Source: UBA1738 sp045580145
GTDB taxonomy: Bacteria > Bacillota > Clostridia > UBA1381
Length of the DNA: 41,172 bases
Reading direction: 5' to 3'
Assembly: GCA_045580145.1 (NCBI GenBank)
Contig: JAZNNI010000051.1
Coordinates: 1-41,172 of the forward strand
Part shown: positions 7,951-17,285 of the stretch, piece after piece
Numbering within the stretch: the first letter of the stretch is position 1
How the letters are laid out: the number at the start of each line of letters is the position of its first letter
The notes under the pieces: generated by a model
What the model was told of the DNA's origin: nothing
What the model saw: the letters and a program-made list of their open reading frames with translations, nothing else
The model's database searches: none
Translations under genes and position numbers: made by a program

Positions 7951-10900
7951 TTATTCCATTGGAATTTCAATAGCATTGAATGTATCTTCAGGAACTACTG
8001 TTGATTTCACTTCAACATCGCTGTAGCACTTCATACCTGTACCTGAAGGAAGAAGCTTACCGATGATAACATTTTCCTTAAGACCGAGAAGTGGGTCAAC
8101 CTTACCCTTGATAGCTGCCTCTGTAAGAACCTTTGTAGTTTCCTGGAAGGACGCAGCTGATAAGAAGGAATCTGTTGCAAGTGATGCCTTTGTGATACCA
8201 AGAAGTACCGGTGAGCATTCAACAAGATTTTCACTTCCCTGTGCCTTTAAAGCTTCGTTTGCTTCTTCAACCTCAAAGCGGTCAACCATTGAGCCGATTA
8301 AGAGGTTTGAGTCGCCTGCATCTTCAATCTTAACCTTTCTCAGCATCTGCTTTGTGATGATTTCAACGTGCTTATCGTTGATGTCAACACCCTGCATACG
8401 ATAAGTTCTCTGAACTTCACGTGTGATATATGCCTGAACAGCACGTGTACCATTAATTCGGAGGATGTCGTTCGGGTAAGCAGAACCAACTGTCAGTTCT
8501 TCACCCTTTTCAATCACATCGCCATCAGCAACCTTGATTGTTGAGCCGTAAGGAATGATATATGTCTTAGCTTCGCCGATTTCATCGTTTGTAACTGTAA
8601 CTTCGCGGCGTCTTTTTGCCTCAACGATACTTACCTTACCGCCAATTTCTGAAAGAATTGCAAGACCCTTAGGCTTTCTCGCCTCGAAAAGTTCTTCAAC
8701 ACGAGGGAGACCCTGTGTAACGTCGGCACCGCCCGCAACACCGCCGGCGTGGAACGTTCTCATTGTAAGCTGTGTACCCGGTTCACCGATTGACTGAGCC
8801 GCAATTATGCCGACTGCTTCGCCGACATTAACAAGCTTTCCTGTCGCAAGGTTCATACCATAACACTTAGAACATACGCCGTTCTTTGTCTTACAGGTAA
8901 GTGCACTTCTTATCTTGACAGCTTCAATTCCTGCCGCAATAACCTTCTGTGCCTGATCTTCAGTGATTAGAGTTTGAGCATATGCCAAAACTTCGCCTGT
9001 CTCAGGATGAACAATATCCTCAAGCGCAGTTCTTCCTACGATACGGTCTTTTAATGGCTCGATTACCTCGTTGCCGTCCTTAATCGCACGTACTGTTTCG
9101 CCTTCGTGTGTTCCACAATCCTTTTCACGAACGATAACGTCTTGTGATACGTCAACCAAACGACGAGTCAAATAACCTGAGTCGGCTGTACGAAGCGCCG
9201 TATCTGTAAGACCCTTTCTCGCACCGTGTGATGATACGAAGTACTCAAGTACGTTAAGACCCTCTCGGAAGTTAGCACGGATAGGAATTTCTACCGCTCT
9301 ACCCTTTGTATCCGCCATAAGACCACGCATACCTGCAAGCTGTCTTATCTGGTTAACGCTACCACGGGCGCCTGAGTCCGCCATCATAAAGATTGGGTTG
9401 AACTCGTCCATATTGTCCATCATCGCCTTTGTAACCTTTTCGGTTGTTGCGCCCCATACCTTAATAACTTCGTTATATCTTTCTTCGTTGGTTAAAAGAC
9501 CACGTCTATACTTCTTAGCGATTGAATCAATCTGCTTTTCTGCATCAGCTAAAAGCTCCTGCTTCTTCTCTGGAACTTCGATATCGCTTACTGAAACAGT
9601 GAGTGCGCCAAGAGTTGAATACTTATATCCTGTTTCTTTGATAAGGTCAAGAACTTCTGCTGTCTTTGTAGTATCATGCGTTCTTATACAAGCCGCAATA
9701 ATCTTACCAAGCGCCTTCTTTCCTACAACCTCATTTATTTCAAGGTCGAACATTGTGTCAGAGCCTTCAGTTCTGTCAACATTTCCAAGGTCCTGAGGAA
9801 TGTTCTTGTTGAATATGAGCTTACCAACTGTTGCATCAATAATTCTTGAATAATTAACGCCGTGAACCATCTTTTCCATACGAACCTTAATCGGTGTATG
9901 AAGTCCTACTGCCTTATTATAATATGCAAGCATTGCCTCATCTTCTGATGAGAAGTAGTGTGGATGCCATTCTTCTGACTGATCTCTTTCCGGATAGTCC
10001 TTACCGCCGATTTCGTCGTGCTTAACGATTGTGAGGTAGTAAGAACCCAAAATCATATCCTGTGTAGGAACCGTTACCGGATGTCCGTCCTGTGGCTTTA
10101 AGAGGTTATTTGCAGAAAGCATCAAAAATCTTGCTTCTGCCTGAGCCTCAGGTGATAGCGGAACGTGAATAGCCATCTGGTCGCCGTCGAAGTCGGCATT
10201 GTACGCAGTACATACAAGCGGATGAAGCTTTAATGCGTGACCGTCAACAAGCTTCGGCTCGAATGCCTGAATACCAAGTCTGTGAAGTGTAGGCGCACGG
10301 TTTAATAGTACCGGATGCTCTTTGATAACGTCTTCCAAAACGTCCCAGATTTCAGGCTTAACGTGTTCTACCATACGTTTTGCACTCTTTATATTATGTG
10401 CAAGATTTCTTGCTACAAGCTCCTTCATAACGAAAGGCTTAAACAGTTCGATTGCCATTTCCTTTGGCACACCACACTGATAAATCTTCATTTCAGGGCC
10501 TACGACGATAACCGAACGTCCTGAGTAGTCAACACGCTTACCGAGGAGGTTCTGACGGAAACGTCCCTGCTTACCCTTCAGAAGGTCAGAAAGTGATTTA
10601 AGTGCTCTGTTTCCAGGGCCTGTAACAGTTCTGCCACGACGTCCGTTATTGATAAGAGCATCAACCGCTTCCTGAAGCATTCTCTTTTCGTTTCTGATAA
10701 TAATATCAGGTGCACCAAGCTCCAAAAGTCTCTTTAGACGGTTATTTCTGTTGATTACACGTCTGTATAGGTCATTTAAATCACTTGTTGCAAATCTTCC
10801 GCCGTCAAGCTGAACCATCGGTCTTAAGTCCGGCGGGATAACAGGAACGATTGTCATAACCATCCACTCAGGGCGGTTACCCGAAATTCTGAATGCTTCG

Positions 10901-11538
10901 ATTACTTCAAGTCTCTTGATAATCTTAGCCTTTTTCTGTCCCTGTGAGCTTTCAAGCTCTTCCTTCAATTCTTCTGAAAGTGCGTCAAGGTCGATTTTCT
11001 TAAGCAATGTCAAAATTGCTTCTGCACCCATTCCGCAAACAAACTTATCGCCATACTTTTCATATGCATCGCGGTATTCCTTCTCAGACAGAATCTGGTT
11101 TTCCTTAAGCTCTGTCTTACCAGGATCTATTACTATATATGCTGCAAAATACAGCACCTTTTCAAGATTTCTCGGTGAAATATCAAGAGTAAGTCCCATT
11201 GCAGACGGAACTCCCTTGAAATACCAGATATGTGATACCGGTGTTGCAAGCTCAATATGACCCATTCTCTCGCGGCGAACCTTTGCCTTTGTAACTTCAA
11301 CTCCGCATCGGTCACAGACAACACCTTTATATCTTATCTTTTTATACTTACCGCAGTGACACTCCCAGTCCTTTGTAGGTCCAAAGATTTTTTCGCAAAA
11401 GAGTCCGTCTCTTTCCGGCTTTAGTGTACGGTAGTTAATGGTTTCCGGCTTTTTAACTTCGCCGTATGACCAGCCTCTGATGGTTTCCGGTGAGGCTAAT
11501 CCGATTTTTATTGCTTCAAAGCTATTAAATTCTAACAT
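7951..11538 (-). CDS. rpoC: DNA-directed RNA polymerase subunit beta'
   Basis: At 1,195 residues this is the usual Firmicutes beta' length without large lineage inserts. It shows the N-terminal zinc site (CHCGKYKKIRYKG to CDRCGVEV), the catalytic Mg-binding NADFDGDQMA at about residue 447, the bridge-helix and trigger-loop region (GARGSVNQIRQLAGMRGLM), and the second zinc cluster (CGTHEG, then CKTKNGVCSKCYG). With RpoB it forms the catalytic centre of RNA polymerase. The gene starts 15 nt after rpoB with a GGAGGGG ribosome binding site, so the two are cotranscribed. Transcription ends at the strong hairpin 7877-7924. Confidence 0.98.
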   Translation of the reverse strand: MLEFNSFEAIKIGLASPETIRGWSYGEVKKPETINYRTLKPERDGLFCEKIFGPTKDWECHCGKYKKIRYKGVVCDRCGVEVTKAKVRRERMGHIELATPVSHIWYFKGVPSAMGLTLDISPRNLEKVLYFAAYIVIDPGKTELKENQILSEKEYRDAYEKYGDKFVCGMGAEAILTLLKKIDLDALSEELKEELESSQGQKKAKIIKRLEVIEAFRISGNRPEWMVMTIVPVIPPDLRPMVQLDGGRFATSDLNDLYRRVINRNNRLKRLLELGAPDIIIRNEKRMLQEAVDALINNGRRGRTVTGPGNRALKSLSDLLKGKQGRFRQNLLGKRVDYSGRSVIVVGPEMKIYQCGVPKEMAIELFKPFVMKELVARNLAHNIKSAKRMVEHVKPEIWDVLEDVIKEHPVLLNRAPTLHRLGIQAFEPKLVDGHALKLHPLVCTAYNADFDGDQMAIHVPLSPEAQAEARFLMLSANNLLKPQDGHPVTVPTQDMILGSYYLTIVKHDEIGGKDYPERDQSEEWHPHYFSSEDEAMLAYYNKAVGLHTPIKVRMEKMVHGVNYSRIIDATVGKLIFNKNIPQDLGNVDRTEGSDTMFDLEINEVVGKKALGKIIAACIRTHDTTKTAEVLDLIKETGYKYSTLGALTVSVSDIEVPEKKQELLADAEKQIDSIAKKYRRGLLTNEERYNEVIKVWGATTEKVTKAMMDNMDEFNPIFMMADSGARGSVNQIRQLAGMRGLMADTKGRAVEIPIRANFREGLNVLEYFVSSHGARKGLTDTALRTADSGYLTRRLVDVSQDVIVREKDCGTHEGETVRAIKDGNEVIEPLKDRIVGRTALEDIVHPETGEVLAYAQTLITEDQAQKVIAAGIEAVKIRSALTCKTKNGVCSKCYGMNLATGKLVNVGEAVGIIAAQSIGEPGTQLTMRTFHAGGVAGGADVTQGLPRVEELFEARKPKGLAILSEIGGKVSIVEAKRRREVTVTNDEIGEAKTYIIPYGSTIKVADGDVIEKGEELTVGSAYPNDILRINGTRAVQAYITREVQRTYRMQGVDINDKHVEIITKQMLRKVKIEDAGDSNLLIGSMVDRFEVEEANEALKAQGSENLVECSPVLLGITKASLATDSFLSAASFQETTKVLTEAAIKGKVDPLLGLKENVIIGKLLPSGTGMKCYSDVEVKSTVVPEDTFNAIEIPME

Positions 11539-11553
11539 ATCTTAACCCCTCCA

Positions 11554-14500
11554 TTAAAAATCATCAGGTGTGATGATGTCGCTCTCGGTAAATTCTTCTT
11601 CCTCGCCGTCATCATCATAACTAAAATCATCGTCACCCATATCCTCTAAAATCATTTCGTCTTCAATATCCTCGTCGAAATTCAGCGGAACATCGCCTTC
11701 TTCCATCGTCTTTATGAGATCGCTTTCTCTTGGAATATCGTCCTCATCAAGTGATGCGTCGATGTCGATTTCCTCACCGCTTCTGTCTAAAATTCTCACG
11801 TCAAGAGCCAATGCCTGAAGCTCCTTAACCAAAACTCTGAATGATTCAGGAACACCGGACTTAGGAATGTTCTCGCCCTTAACGATTGCTTCATACGTCT
11901 TAACACGTCCTACGATGTCGTCTGACTTAACTGTCAGGATTTCCTGCAATGTATATGCAGCACCGTAAGCCTCGAGTGCCCAAACTTCCATTTCACCGAA
12001 TCTCTGTCCACCAAACTGTGCTTTACCGCCGAGTGGCTGCTGAGTAACAAGTGAGTAAGGACCTGTTGAACGTGCGTGAATCTTATCGTCAACCAAGTGG
12101 TCGAGCTTCAGGTAATACATAACACCGACTGTAACAGGGTTGTCGAACTTATCACCTGTTCTTCCGTCATAAACGACAGATTTATAAGTTTCAGGGAGTC
12201 CTGCGAGGCTGAATGCCTGCTTTAAGTCCTCATCGTGCGCACCGTCAAATACAGGAGTCGCAATCTTGATATACTGCTTATCATTTGCAAGCTGTGTATC
12301 CTTTGCATTTAAAATTACCTGCTTATATGCATCTTCAGCTGTCATTGACTCAAGCTGCTCGCGAGTCTTTAAGCTGAGTGTTCTGTACGCATAGCCAAGG
12401 TGCATTTCAAGTACCTGACCAATATTCATACGCGACGGAACGCCAAGTGGGTTCAGTACAATCTGGAGTGGTGTACCATCTTCTAAGAATGGCATATCCT
12501 CCTGCGGAAGTACGCGGGATACGACACCCTTATTTCCGTGACGGCCCGCCATCTTATCACCGACAGAGATTTTTCTCTTCTGTGCGATATAGCATCTTAC
12601 AACCTTATTTACTCCAGGTGACAATTCGTCGCCGTTTTCACGGGTAAATATCTTAACATCAACAATGATACCATTTTCACCGTGCGGAACACGAAGTGAA
12701 GTATCACGAACTTCTCTTGCCTTTTCACCGAAGATTGCACGGAGAAGTCTCTCTTCAGGTGTAAGCTCGGTTTCACCCTTAGGTGTAACCTTACCAACCA
12801 AAATATCACCTGCTCTTACTTCAGCACCGATTCTGATGATACCATCTTCGTTTAAGTCCTTTAATGCTTCCTCGGATACGTTTGGAATATCTCTTGTGAT
12901 TTCCTCTGCACCAAGCTTTGTATCTCTTGCCTCACATTCATATTCTTCGATATGAATTGAAGTGAACATATCGTGCTTAACAAGCTCTTCCGAAATTAAA
13001 ACCGCGTCCTCGTAGTTATAACCTTCCCAGGTCATAAATCCGATTAAAACGTTCTTTCCGAGAGCTAATTCGCCGTTATCCATAGCCGGACCGTCGGCAA
13101 TTATATCGCCCGCCTCAACGTGTTCGCCCGCTGAAACAATCGGTCTTTGATTGATACAGGTTGACTGGTTTGAACGTGCAAATTTAATAAGCTTCTGTGT
13201 GTATTTTGAGCCTGTCTTATCGCCCTTTATAACGATTTCATCAGCAGAAACCTTTACAACAGTACCCGCTTCCTTTGCAAGAACTGCTGAGCCTGAGTCT
13301 TTTGCTGCCTTATATTCCATACCTGTTCCCACAATCGGTGAATCGGTTGTTAAGAGCGGAACTGCCTGACACTGCATGTTAGAACCCATAAGTGCACGGT
13401 TCGCGTCATCGTTTTCAAGGAATGGGATACAAGCTGTAACAACTGATACAAGCTGTCTTGGAGATACGTCCATATAGTCAATTCTGTCAGGTGTTACTTC
13501 TATAATTTCATCACGGTAACGTGCAGAAACCTTCTTATCAAGGAAATGACCCTCGCTATCGAGTGGCTCGTTTGCCTGCGCGATTGTATAAACGTCTTCC
13601 TCGTCAGCTGACATATATACGATTTCGCCTGTTACGATGCCCTTTTCCTTATCAACCTTTCTATAAGGAGCTTCAATAAATCCATATTCATTTATTCTTG
13701 CAAATGTAGCAAGCGATGTGATAAGACCGATGTTCGGGCCTTCAGGAGTCTCGATAGGACACATTCTTCCATAGTGAGAATAGTGAACGTCACGCACTTC
13801 AAATCCGGCTCTTTCTCTCGAAAGACCGCCAGGTCCGAGCGCTGAAATACGTCTTTTATGACGAAGCTCTGCAAGCGGGTTCGGCTGGTCCATAAACTGT
13901 GAAAGCTGTGATGAACCAAAGAACTCGTTGATTGTAGCAATAATAGGTCTTATGTTGATAAGTGTCTGTGGAGTAATTACTTCAAGATCCTGAATTGTCA
14001 TTCTCTCGCGAACAACTCTTTCCATTCTTGAAAGACCAATTCTGAACTGGTTTTGTAAAAGCTCGCCAACACTTCTTACACGACGGTTGCCTAAATGGTC
14101 GATATCGTCTGTTTCACCGATACCATTGGCAAGGCACATAACATAGTTGATTGATGCAAGCATATCCTCGATTGTGATGTGCTTAGGTGTAAGCTCATCT
14201 ATTCTTGCTAAGATTTGCTCCTTTGCATCCTCATCATTTTCTGCATTTTCCAAAATTTCTGTAAGAACGCTTCTTCTTACCTTTTTATAATGAATATCAG
14301 ACACGTCAAAATCACAGTACTCATCAATATATACTGTGTCATTTGAAATCACGCGGACGCGTCTTTCATCAACTAAAAGGTCAAGGCTATTAACTCCAGC
14401 TCTTTCGATAGCCTCTGCCATCTCGCTGGATAGACTGTCCCCTGCATTTGCAAGGATTTCACCTGTTAATGGGCTTACAACATCGTCTGCCACAATCTTG

Positions 14501-15357
14501 CCTCGGATTCTCTGGGCAAGTGCAACCTTTTTATCATATTTATATCTACCCACGTGCGCAAGGTCATAGCGCTTAGGGTCAAAGAACATATTGGTGATAA
14601 GGCTTTCTGCATTCTCTACGTTGAGCGGTTCGCCCGGACGCAGTCTTTTGTAGATTTCAAGAAGTGCATCATTACGATTATCGGTAGGGTCTTTTTCAAA
14701 TGTAGCGCTAAGACGTGGGTCTTCGCCGAACATCTCAAGAATTTCCGCATTTGTCTGAACGCCCATAGCACGCATCAAGACTGTAACCGGAATTTTTCTT
14801 GTACGGTCAATTCTTACCGAGAAAACATCGTTTGAGTCGGTTTCATACTCAAGCCACGCACCGCGGTAAGGGATTACTGTCGACATATAGAGTGGCTTAC
14901 CGGTCTTGTCCCTTGTAAATTCATAATACATACCAGGAGACCTTGTGAGCTGGCTGACAATAACACGCTCTGCACCGTTAATAATGAATGTTCCCTGCTC
15001 TGTCATAAGCGGGAATTCACCCATAAATATTTCCTGCTCCTTAATTTCGCCGGTCTCACGGTTTATGAGTCTTACACTAACGCGAAGCGGAGCCGCATAT
15101 TTTGCGTCCCTTTCTTTACATTCTTCTACCGAGTACTTTGAGTTGTAATCAATAGTGTAGTCAAAAAATTCCAAGCTCAAGTGTCCTGAGTGGTCAGTTA
15201 TCGGAGAAATATCGCGGAATACTTCCTTTAACCCTTCCTCAAGGAACCATTTGTAGGAATTTTTCTGCACCTCGATTAAATTCGGCATTTCCAAAACCTC
15301 ATTGATTTTGGAATAGCTCAGTCTGGTGTTTTTCCCTAAATGCACCTCATGTACCAT
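11554..15357 (-). CDS. rpoB: DNA-directed RNA polymerase subunit beta
   Basis: The protein has 1,267 residues. The rifampicin pocket (from about residue 478) reads QLSQFMDQ, then HKRRISALGPGG, keeping the Asp, His and Ser positions whose mutation confers rifampicin resistance, so a sensitive enzyme is predicted. PIETPEGPNIGLI, GHNKGV-type residues (GRHGNKGVVS) and the C-terminal QPLGGKAQFGGQRFGEMEVWALEAYGA region bind the catalytic core. The last 75 or so residues form an unusually acidic tail (EDIEDEMILEDMGDDDF and more). The start is preceded by GAGGTGAT. Upstream there is no rplJ-rplL, the usual neighbours; instead a promoter with a consensus -35 box (15522-15550) drives rpoBC through a leader of about 160 nt. 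Confidence 0.98.
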   Translation of the reverse strand: MVHEVHLGKNTRLSYSKINEVLEMPNLIEVQKNSYKWFLEEGLKEVFRDISPITDHSGHLSLEFFDYTIDYNSKYSVEECKERDAKYAAPLRVSVRLINRETGEIKEQEIFMGEFPLMTEQGTFIINGAERVIVSQLTRSPGMYYEFTRDKTGKPLYMSTVIPYRGAWLEYETDSNDVFSVRIDRTRKIPVTVLMRAMGVQTNAEILEMFGEDPRLSATFEKDPTDNRNDALLEIYKRLRPGEPLNVENAESLITNMFFDPKRYDLAHVGRYKYDKKVALAQRIRGKIVADDVVSPLTGEILANAGDSLSSEMAEAIERAGVNSLDLLVDERRVRVISNDTVYIDEYCDFDVSDIHYKKVRRSVLTEILENAENDEDAKEQILARIDELTPKHITIEDMLASINYVMCLANGIGETDDIDHLGNRRVRSVGELLQNQFRIGLSRMERVVRERMTIQDLEVITPQTLINIRPIIATINEFFGSSQLSQFMDQPNPLAELRHKRRISALGPGGLSRERAGFEVRDVHYSHYGRMCPIETPEGPNIGLITSLATFARINEYGFIEAPYRKVDKEKGIVTGEIVYMSADEEDVYTIAQANEPLDSEGHFLDKKVSARYRDEIIEVTPDRIDYMDVSPRQLVSVVTACIPFLENDDANRALMGSNMQCQAVPLLTTDSPIVGTGMEYKAAKDSGSAVLAKEAGTVVKVSADEIVIKGDKTGSKYTQKLIKFARSNQSTCINQRPIVSAGEHVEAGDIIADGPAMDNGELALGKNVLIGFMTWEGYNYEDAVLISEELVKHDMFTSIHIEEYECEARDTKLGAEEITRDIPNVSEEALKDLNEDGIIRIGAEVRAGDILVGKVTPKGETELTPEERLLRAIFGEKAREVRDTSLRVPHGENGIIVDVKIFTRENGDELSPGVNKVVRCYIAQKRKISVGDKMAGRHGNKGVVSRVLPQEDMPFLEDGTPLQIVLNPLGVPSRMNIGQVLEMHLGYAYRTLSLKTREQLESMTAEDAYKQVILNAKDTQLANDKQYIKIATPVFDGAHDEDLKQAFSLAGLPETYKSVVYDGRTGDKFDNPVTVGVMYYLKLDHLVDDKIHARSTGPYSLVTQQPLGGKAQFGGQRFGEMEVWALEAYGAAYTLQEILTVKSDDIVGRVKTYEAIVKGENIPKSGVPESFRVLVKELQALALDVRILDRSGEEIDIDASLDEDDIPRESDLIKTMEEGDVPLNFDEDIEDEMILEDMGDDDFSYDDDGEEEEFTESDIITPDDF

Positions 15358-15426
15358 TCTTTTATCACCTCGTCAAAAAATTTCTTTTTCCTACGGGAAT
15401 TTTATACATATCAAATATTTATCATT

Positions 15427-15481
15427 CTGCTCTTGATTTTTATTATTTCTTGTGATATAATAAAAATCGAAGCGTGAGCAG
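15427..15481 (-). promoter_or_regulatory. Structured hairpin in the rpoB leader
   Basis: On the minus strand CTGCTC (15476-15481) pairs with GAGCAG (15427-15432), and inside it an 11-bp A/T stem GATTTTTATTA pairs with TAATAAAAATC. The element lies between the predicted start of transcription (about 15515) and the rpoB start codon. It lacks a following T-run, so it is not a plain terminator. A regulatory or stabilising role is an inference. Confidence 0.55.
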
Positions 15482-15521
15482 CGGATATTAATCCCATATT
15501 ATCACCATAGTACAACATACA

Positions 15522-15550
15522 ATGTTATCACACTTTTTTCAATATGTCAA
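15522..15550 (-). promoter_or_regulatory. Sigma-A-type promoter of rpoBC
   Basis: TTGACA (15545-15550) and TAACAT (15522-15527) are separated by exactly 17 nt on the minus strand. The -35 matches the consensus fully and the -10 matches at 4 of 6. An inverted repeat (15539-15546 with 15555-15562) overlaps the -35 box. Confidence 0.7.
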
Positions 15551-15610
15551 CAGGCATATTGACTTTTTTTTCAAAAATTTGGATTTTTTATTTTTTTAGG
15601 AGTTGAATAT

Positions 15611-16552
15611 ATGCCTTATTTTACAAACGACAACAAATTCATACCGATTCCGACAGAATTTGTAAAAGACAAGCTGCCGCAGGCAAACCCTACATTTGTT
15701 AAGGTCTACATATACCTTTTAATGCTCGCAAACGAAAATAAATGCACAGACTTTGCTACTATTGCAGAAACATTAGGTCTTTTGGAAAGCGACCTTATGT
15801 ATGCAATCAGATATTGGGAAGAGCAGGGCGTTATTTTCAAAAACGGTGACAATTTCGCTTTTTCAAAAAGTAACTTTGCCCCGACCGAATTGCCAAAAGA
15901 AGATTTGCCGGCACATAAAAGTGTTGAAAATCTTGCATCCATAATCGAGGGAGATAAGAGCTTATCCGATATGTTTATGCTTTCTCAGGAAATTTTGGGC
16001 AAGACCATCACCGAAAAGGAAATGGAAACAATTTACTGGTTCTACTCCGACCTTAATATGACGCCTGAGGTGATTCTTCTTTTGCTCGAATACTGTGTCT
16101 CCAAAGGCAAGAACAGAATGAGTTACATAGAAAAGGTTGCTGTTTCCTGGAACGAAATGGGGCTGTCTACATCAGAAAGTGTTGCCCTATACATAAAAAA
16201 TGAGGAACAGAAGACAGGTTTTTTATATTCAATCCGCAAAATAATGGGAATCGCCGACAGGAGCCTTTCACAGATTGAAGAAAAATACCTGATAAAATGG
16301 CACGAAGACCTTAAAATGAGCGAGGAAATGATTGCTCTTGCATACGAATACTGCATTATCCAGACCGCAAAGCTGTCCTTCCCTTATATGGATAAAATTA
16401 TCACGCGTTGGAGCAAGGAAAGGATTTTCACCATCGCTGAGGCAGAGGAGGACAACCGCAAATTCAAAAACCGTCGCGAACAAAACGGAACCGCCTTTAA
16501 CGAAGGTGGATACGACCACAGCGATTTGGAAATGCTTACAAGGAATAGTTGA
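15611..16552 (+). CDS. DnaD-domain replication protein (putative helicase loader)
   Basis: The 313 residues comprise an N-terminal winged-helix-like region (about 1-90; FVKVYIYLLMLAN, then a helix-turn-helix LLESDLMYAIRYWEEQGVI) and two DnaB_2/DnaD-type C-terminal domains in tandem (about 120-195 and 205-280). Each has the pattern I..WY/W..dL.ms.E.I..a.eYC ... YM/YIeK....W. The second domain ends YMDKIITRW, the YxxxIxxxW signature of DnaD-like loaders. In Firmicutes these proteins help load the replicative helicase at oriC or restart sites. The gene diverges from rpoB and has AGGAG 8 nt before the ATG. The partner dnaC (AAA+ loader), often adjacent in Clostridia, is absent here. Confidence 0.85.
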   Translation: MPYFTNDNKFIPIPTEFVKDKLPQANPTFVKVYIYLLMLANENKCTDFATIAETLGLLESDLMYAIRYWEEQGVIFKNGDNFAFSKSNFAPTELPKEDLPAHKSVENLASIIEGDKSLSDMFMLSQEILGKTITEKEMETIYWFYSDLNMTPEVILLLLEYCVSKGKNRMSYIEKVAVSWNEMGLSTSESVALYIKNEEQKTGFLYSIRKIMGIADRSLSQIEEKYLIKWHEDLKMSEEMIALAYEYCIIQTAKLSFPYMDKIITRWSKERIFTIAEAEEDNRKFKNRREQNGTAFNEGGYDHSDLEMLTRNS

Positions 16553-16579
16553 AATTTGATTAAAGATATTCAGTATAAG

Positions 16580-16611
16580 AAAAATGTGTTGCAAATGCAA
16601 CACATTTTTTT
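16580..16611 (+). terminator. Bidirectional terminator between the DnaD gene and rnhA
   Basis: A perfect 13-bp stem (16581-16593 with 16596-16608) is flanked by an A-run on the left and a T-run on the right. It can therefore end both the plus-strand DnaD gene and the convergent minus-strand rnhA. Confidence 0.88.
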
Positions 16612-16637
16612 ATAAGTTAATATTTTATATGCTAAAG

Positions 16638-17237
16638 CTATCTTATGCCCAGAGCATCTTTTGCAAGCCTGTCCGCCATATCATTATATTCATCACCCGA
16701 ATGGCCTTTTACCTTGACAAATCTTATTTTTACTTTCTTTGAAAGCCTATCATAAAGCTTTTTGTAGCTGGCAGTTCCGTCCTTGTTTGTTTTCCATCTA
16801 CCCTCTGCCCACGCGGCAATACCCTCGTAGTCGTGGTAAATCTCCACGCTGTCAATCCCGTTTTCCGCGCAGTATTTCATAACAAACTCCGAACCCTTAA
16901 TCTCTCCTGCCACGTTTCTCATAGTTGCAAGCTCGGGTGTATTAAATTTTTCAGCAAAGGTATGCATTTCCCCATCCTTAAATATCACTGCGCCAAAGGA
17001 AAATTCACACGTATTTATATTGTAGCTACCGTCAACATACGCCTTGACTGCCGTTGTCACACAATCGCTTTGCATAGTGTCTTCTTTTATTCCGACTCCC
17101 AGATATTCCTCCGCTGCCGCTTTTGTCTGGAAAGATTTATATTGTGCGCCCGAAAAGCCGTCCACCTGTTTTTTACATTCATCCCACGACAGGAATATTC
17201 CCGTTTTTCTGCCATTTTTCACAGCATAATATTTCAT
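16638..17237 (-). CDS. rnhA: Ribonuclease H1 with N-terminal hybrid-binding domain
   Basis: The 199 residues begin with the RNA:DNA hybrid-binding (viroplasmin-like) domain (about 1-47, YYAVKNGRKTGIFLSWDECKK to FQTKAAAEEYL), which raises affinity and processivity. A type 1 RNase H domain follows with the four carboxylates visible: Asp69 (YVDGS), Glu112 (AGEIKG), Asp136 (YHDYEG) and Asp186 (EYNDMAD), plus His179. It degrades RNA in hybrids such as R-loops and Okazaki primers. TAGGAG precedes the ATG. It is separated from the upstream membrane-protein gene by a strong terminator (17258-17278), so most expression should come from a separate promoter or read-through. Confidence 0.93.
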   Translation of the reverse strand: MKYYAVKNGRKTGIFLSWDECKKQVDGFSGAQYKSFQTKAAAEEYLGVGIKEDTMQSDCVTTAVKAYVDGSYNINTCEFSFGAVIFKDGEMHTFAEKFNTPELATMRNVAGEIKGSEFVMKYCAENGIDSVEIYHDYEGIAAWAEGRWKTNKDGTASYKKLYDRLSKKVKIRFVKVKGHSGDEYNDMADRLAKDALGIR

Positions 17238-17251
17238 AATTTTCTCCTAAA

Positions 17252-17278
17252 CCAAAACCGGACGGCGTTGCCGTCCGG
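17252..17278 (-). terminator. Terminator after the acidic membrane protein gene
   Basis: CCGGACGGC (17258-17266) and GCCGTCCGG (17270-17278) form a GC-rich perfect stem with a 3-nt loop. On the minus strand it is followed by TTTTGGTTT. It lies 8 nt after the stop of the gene at 17286. Confidence 0.88.
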
Positions 17279-17285
17279 ATTATAA

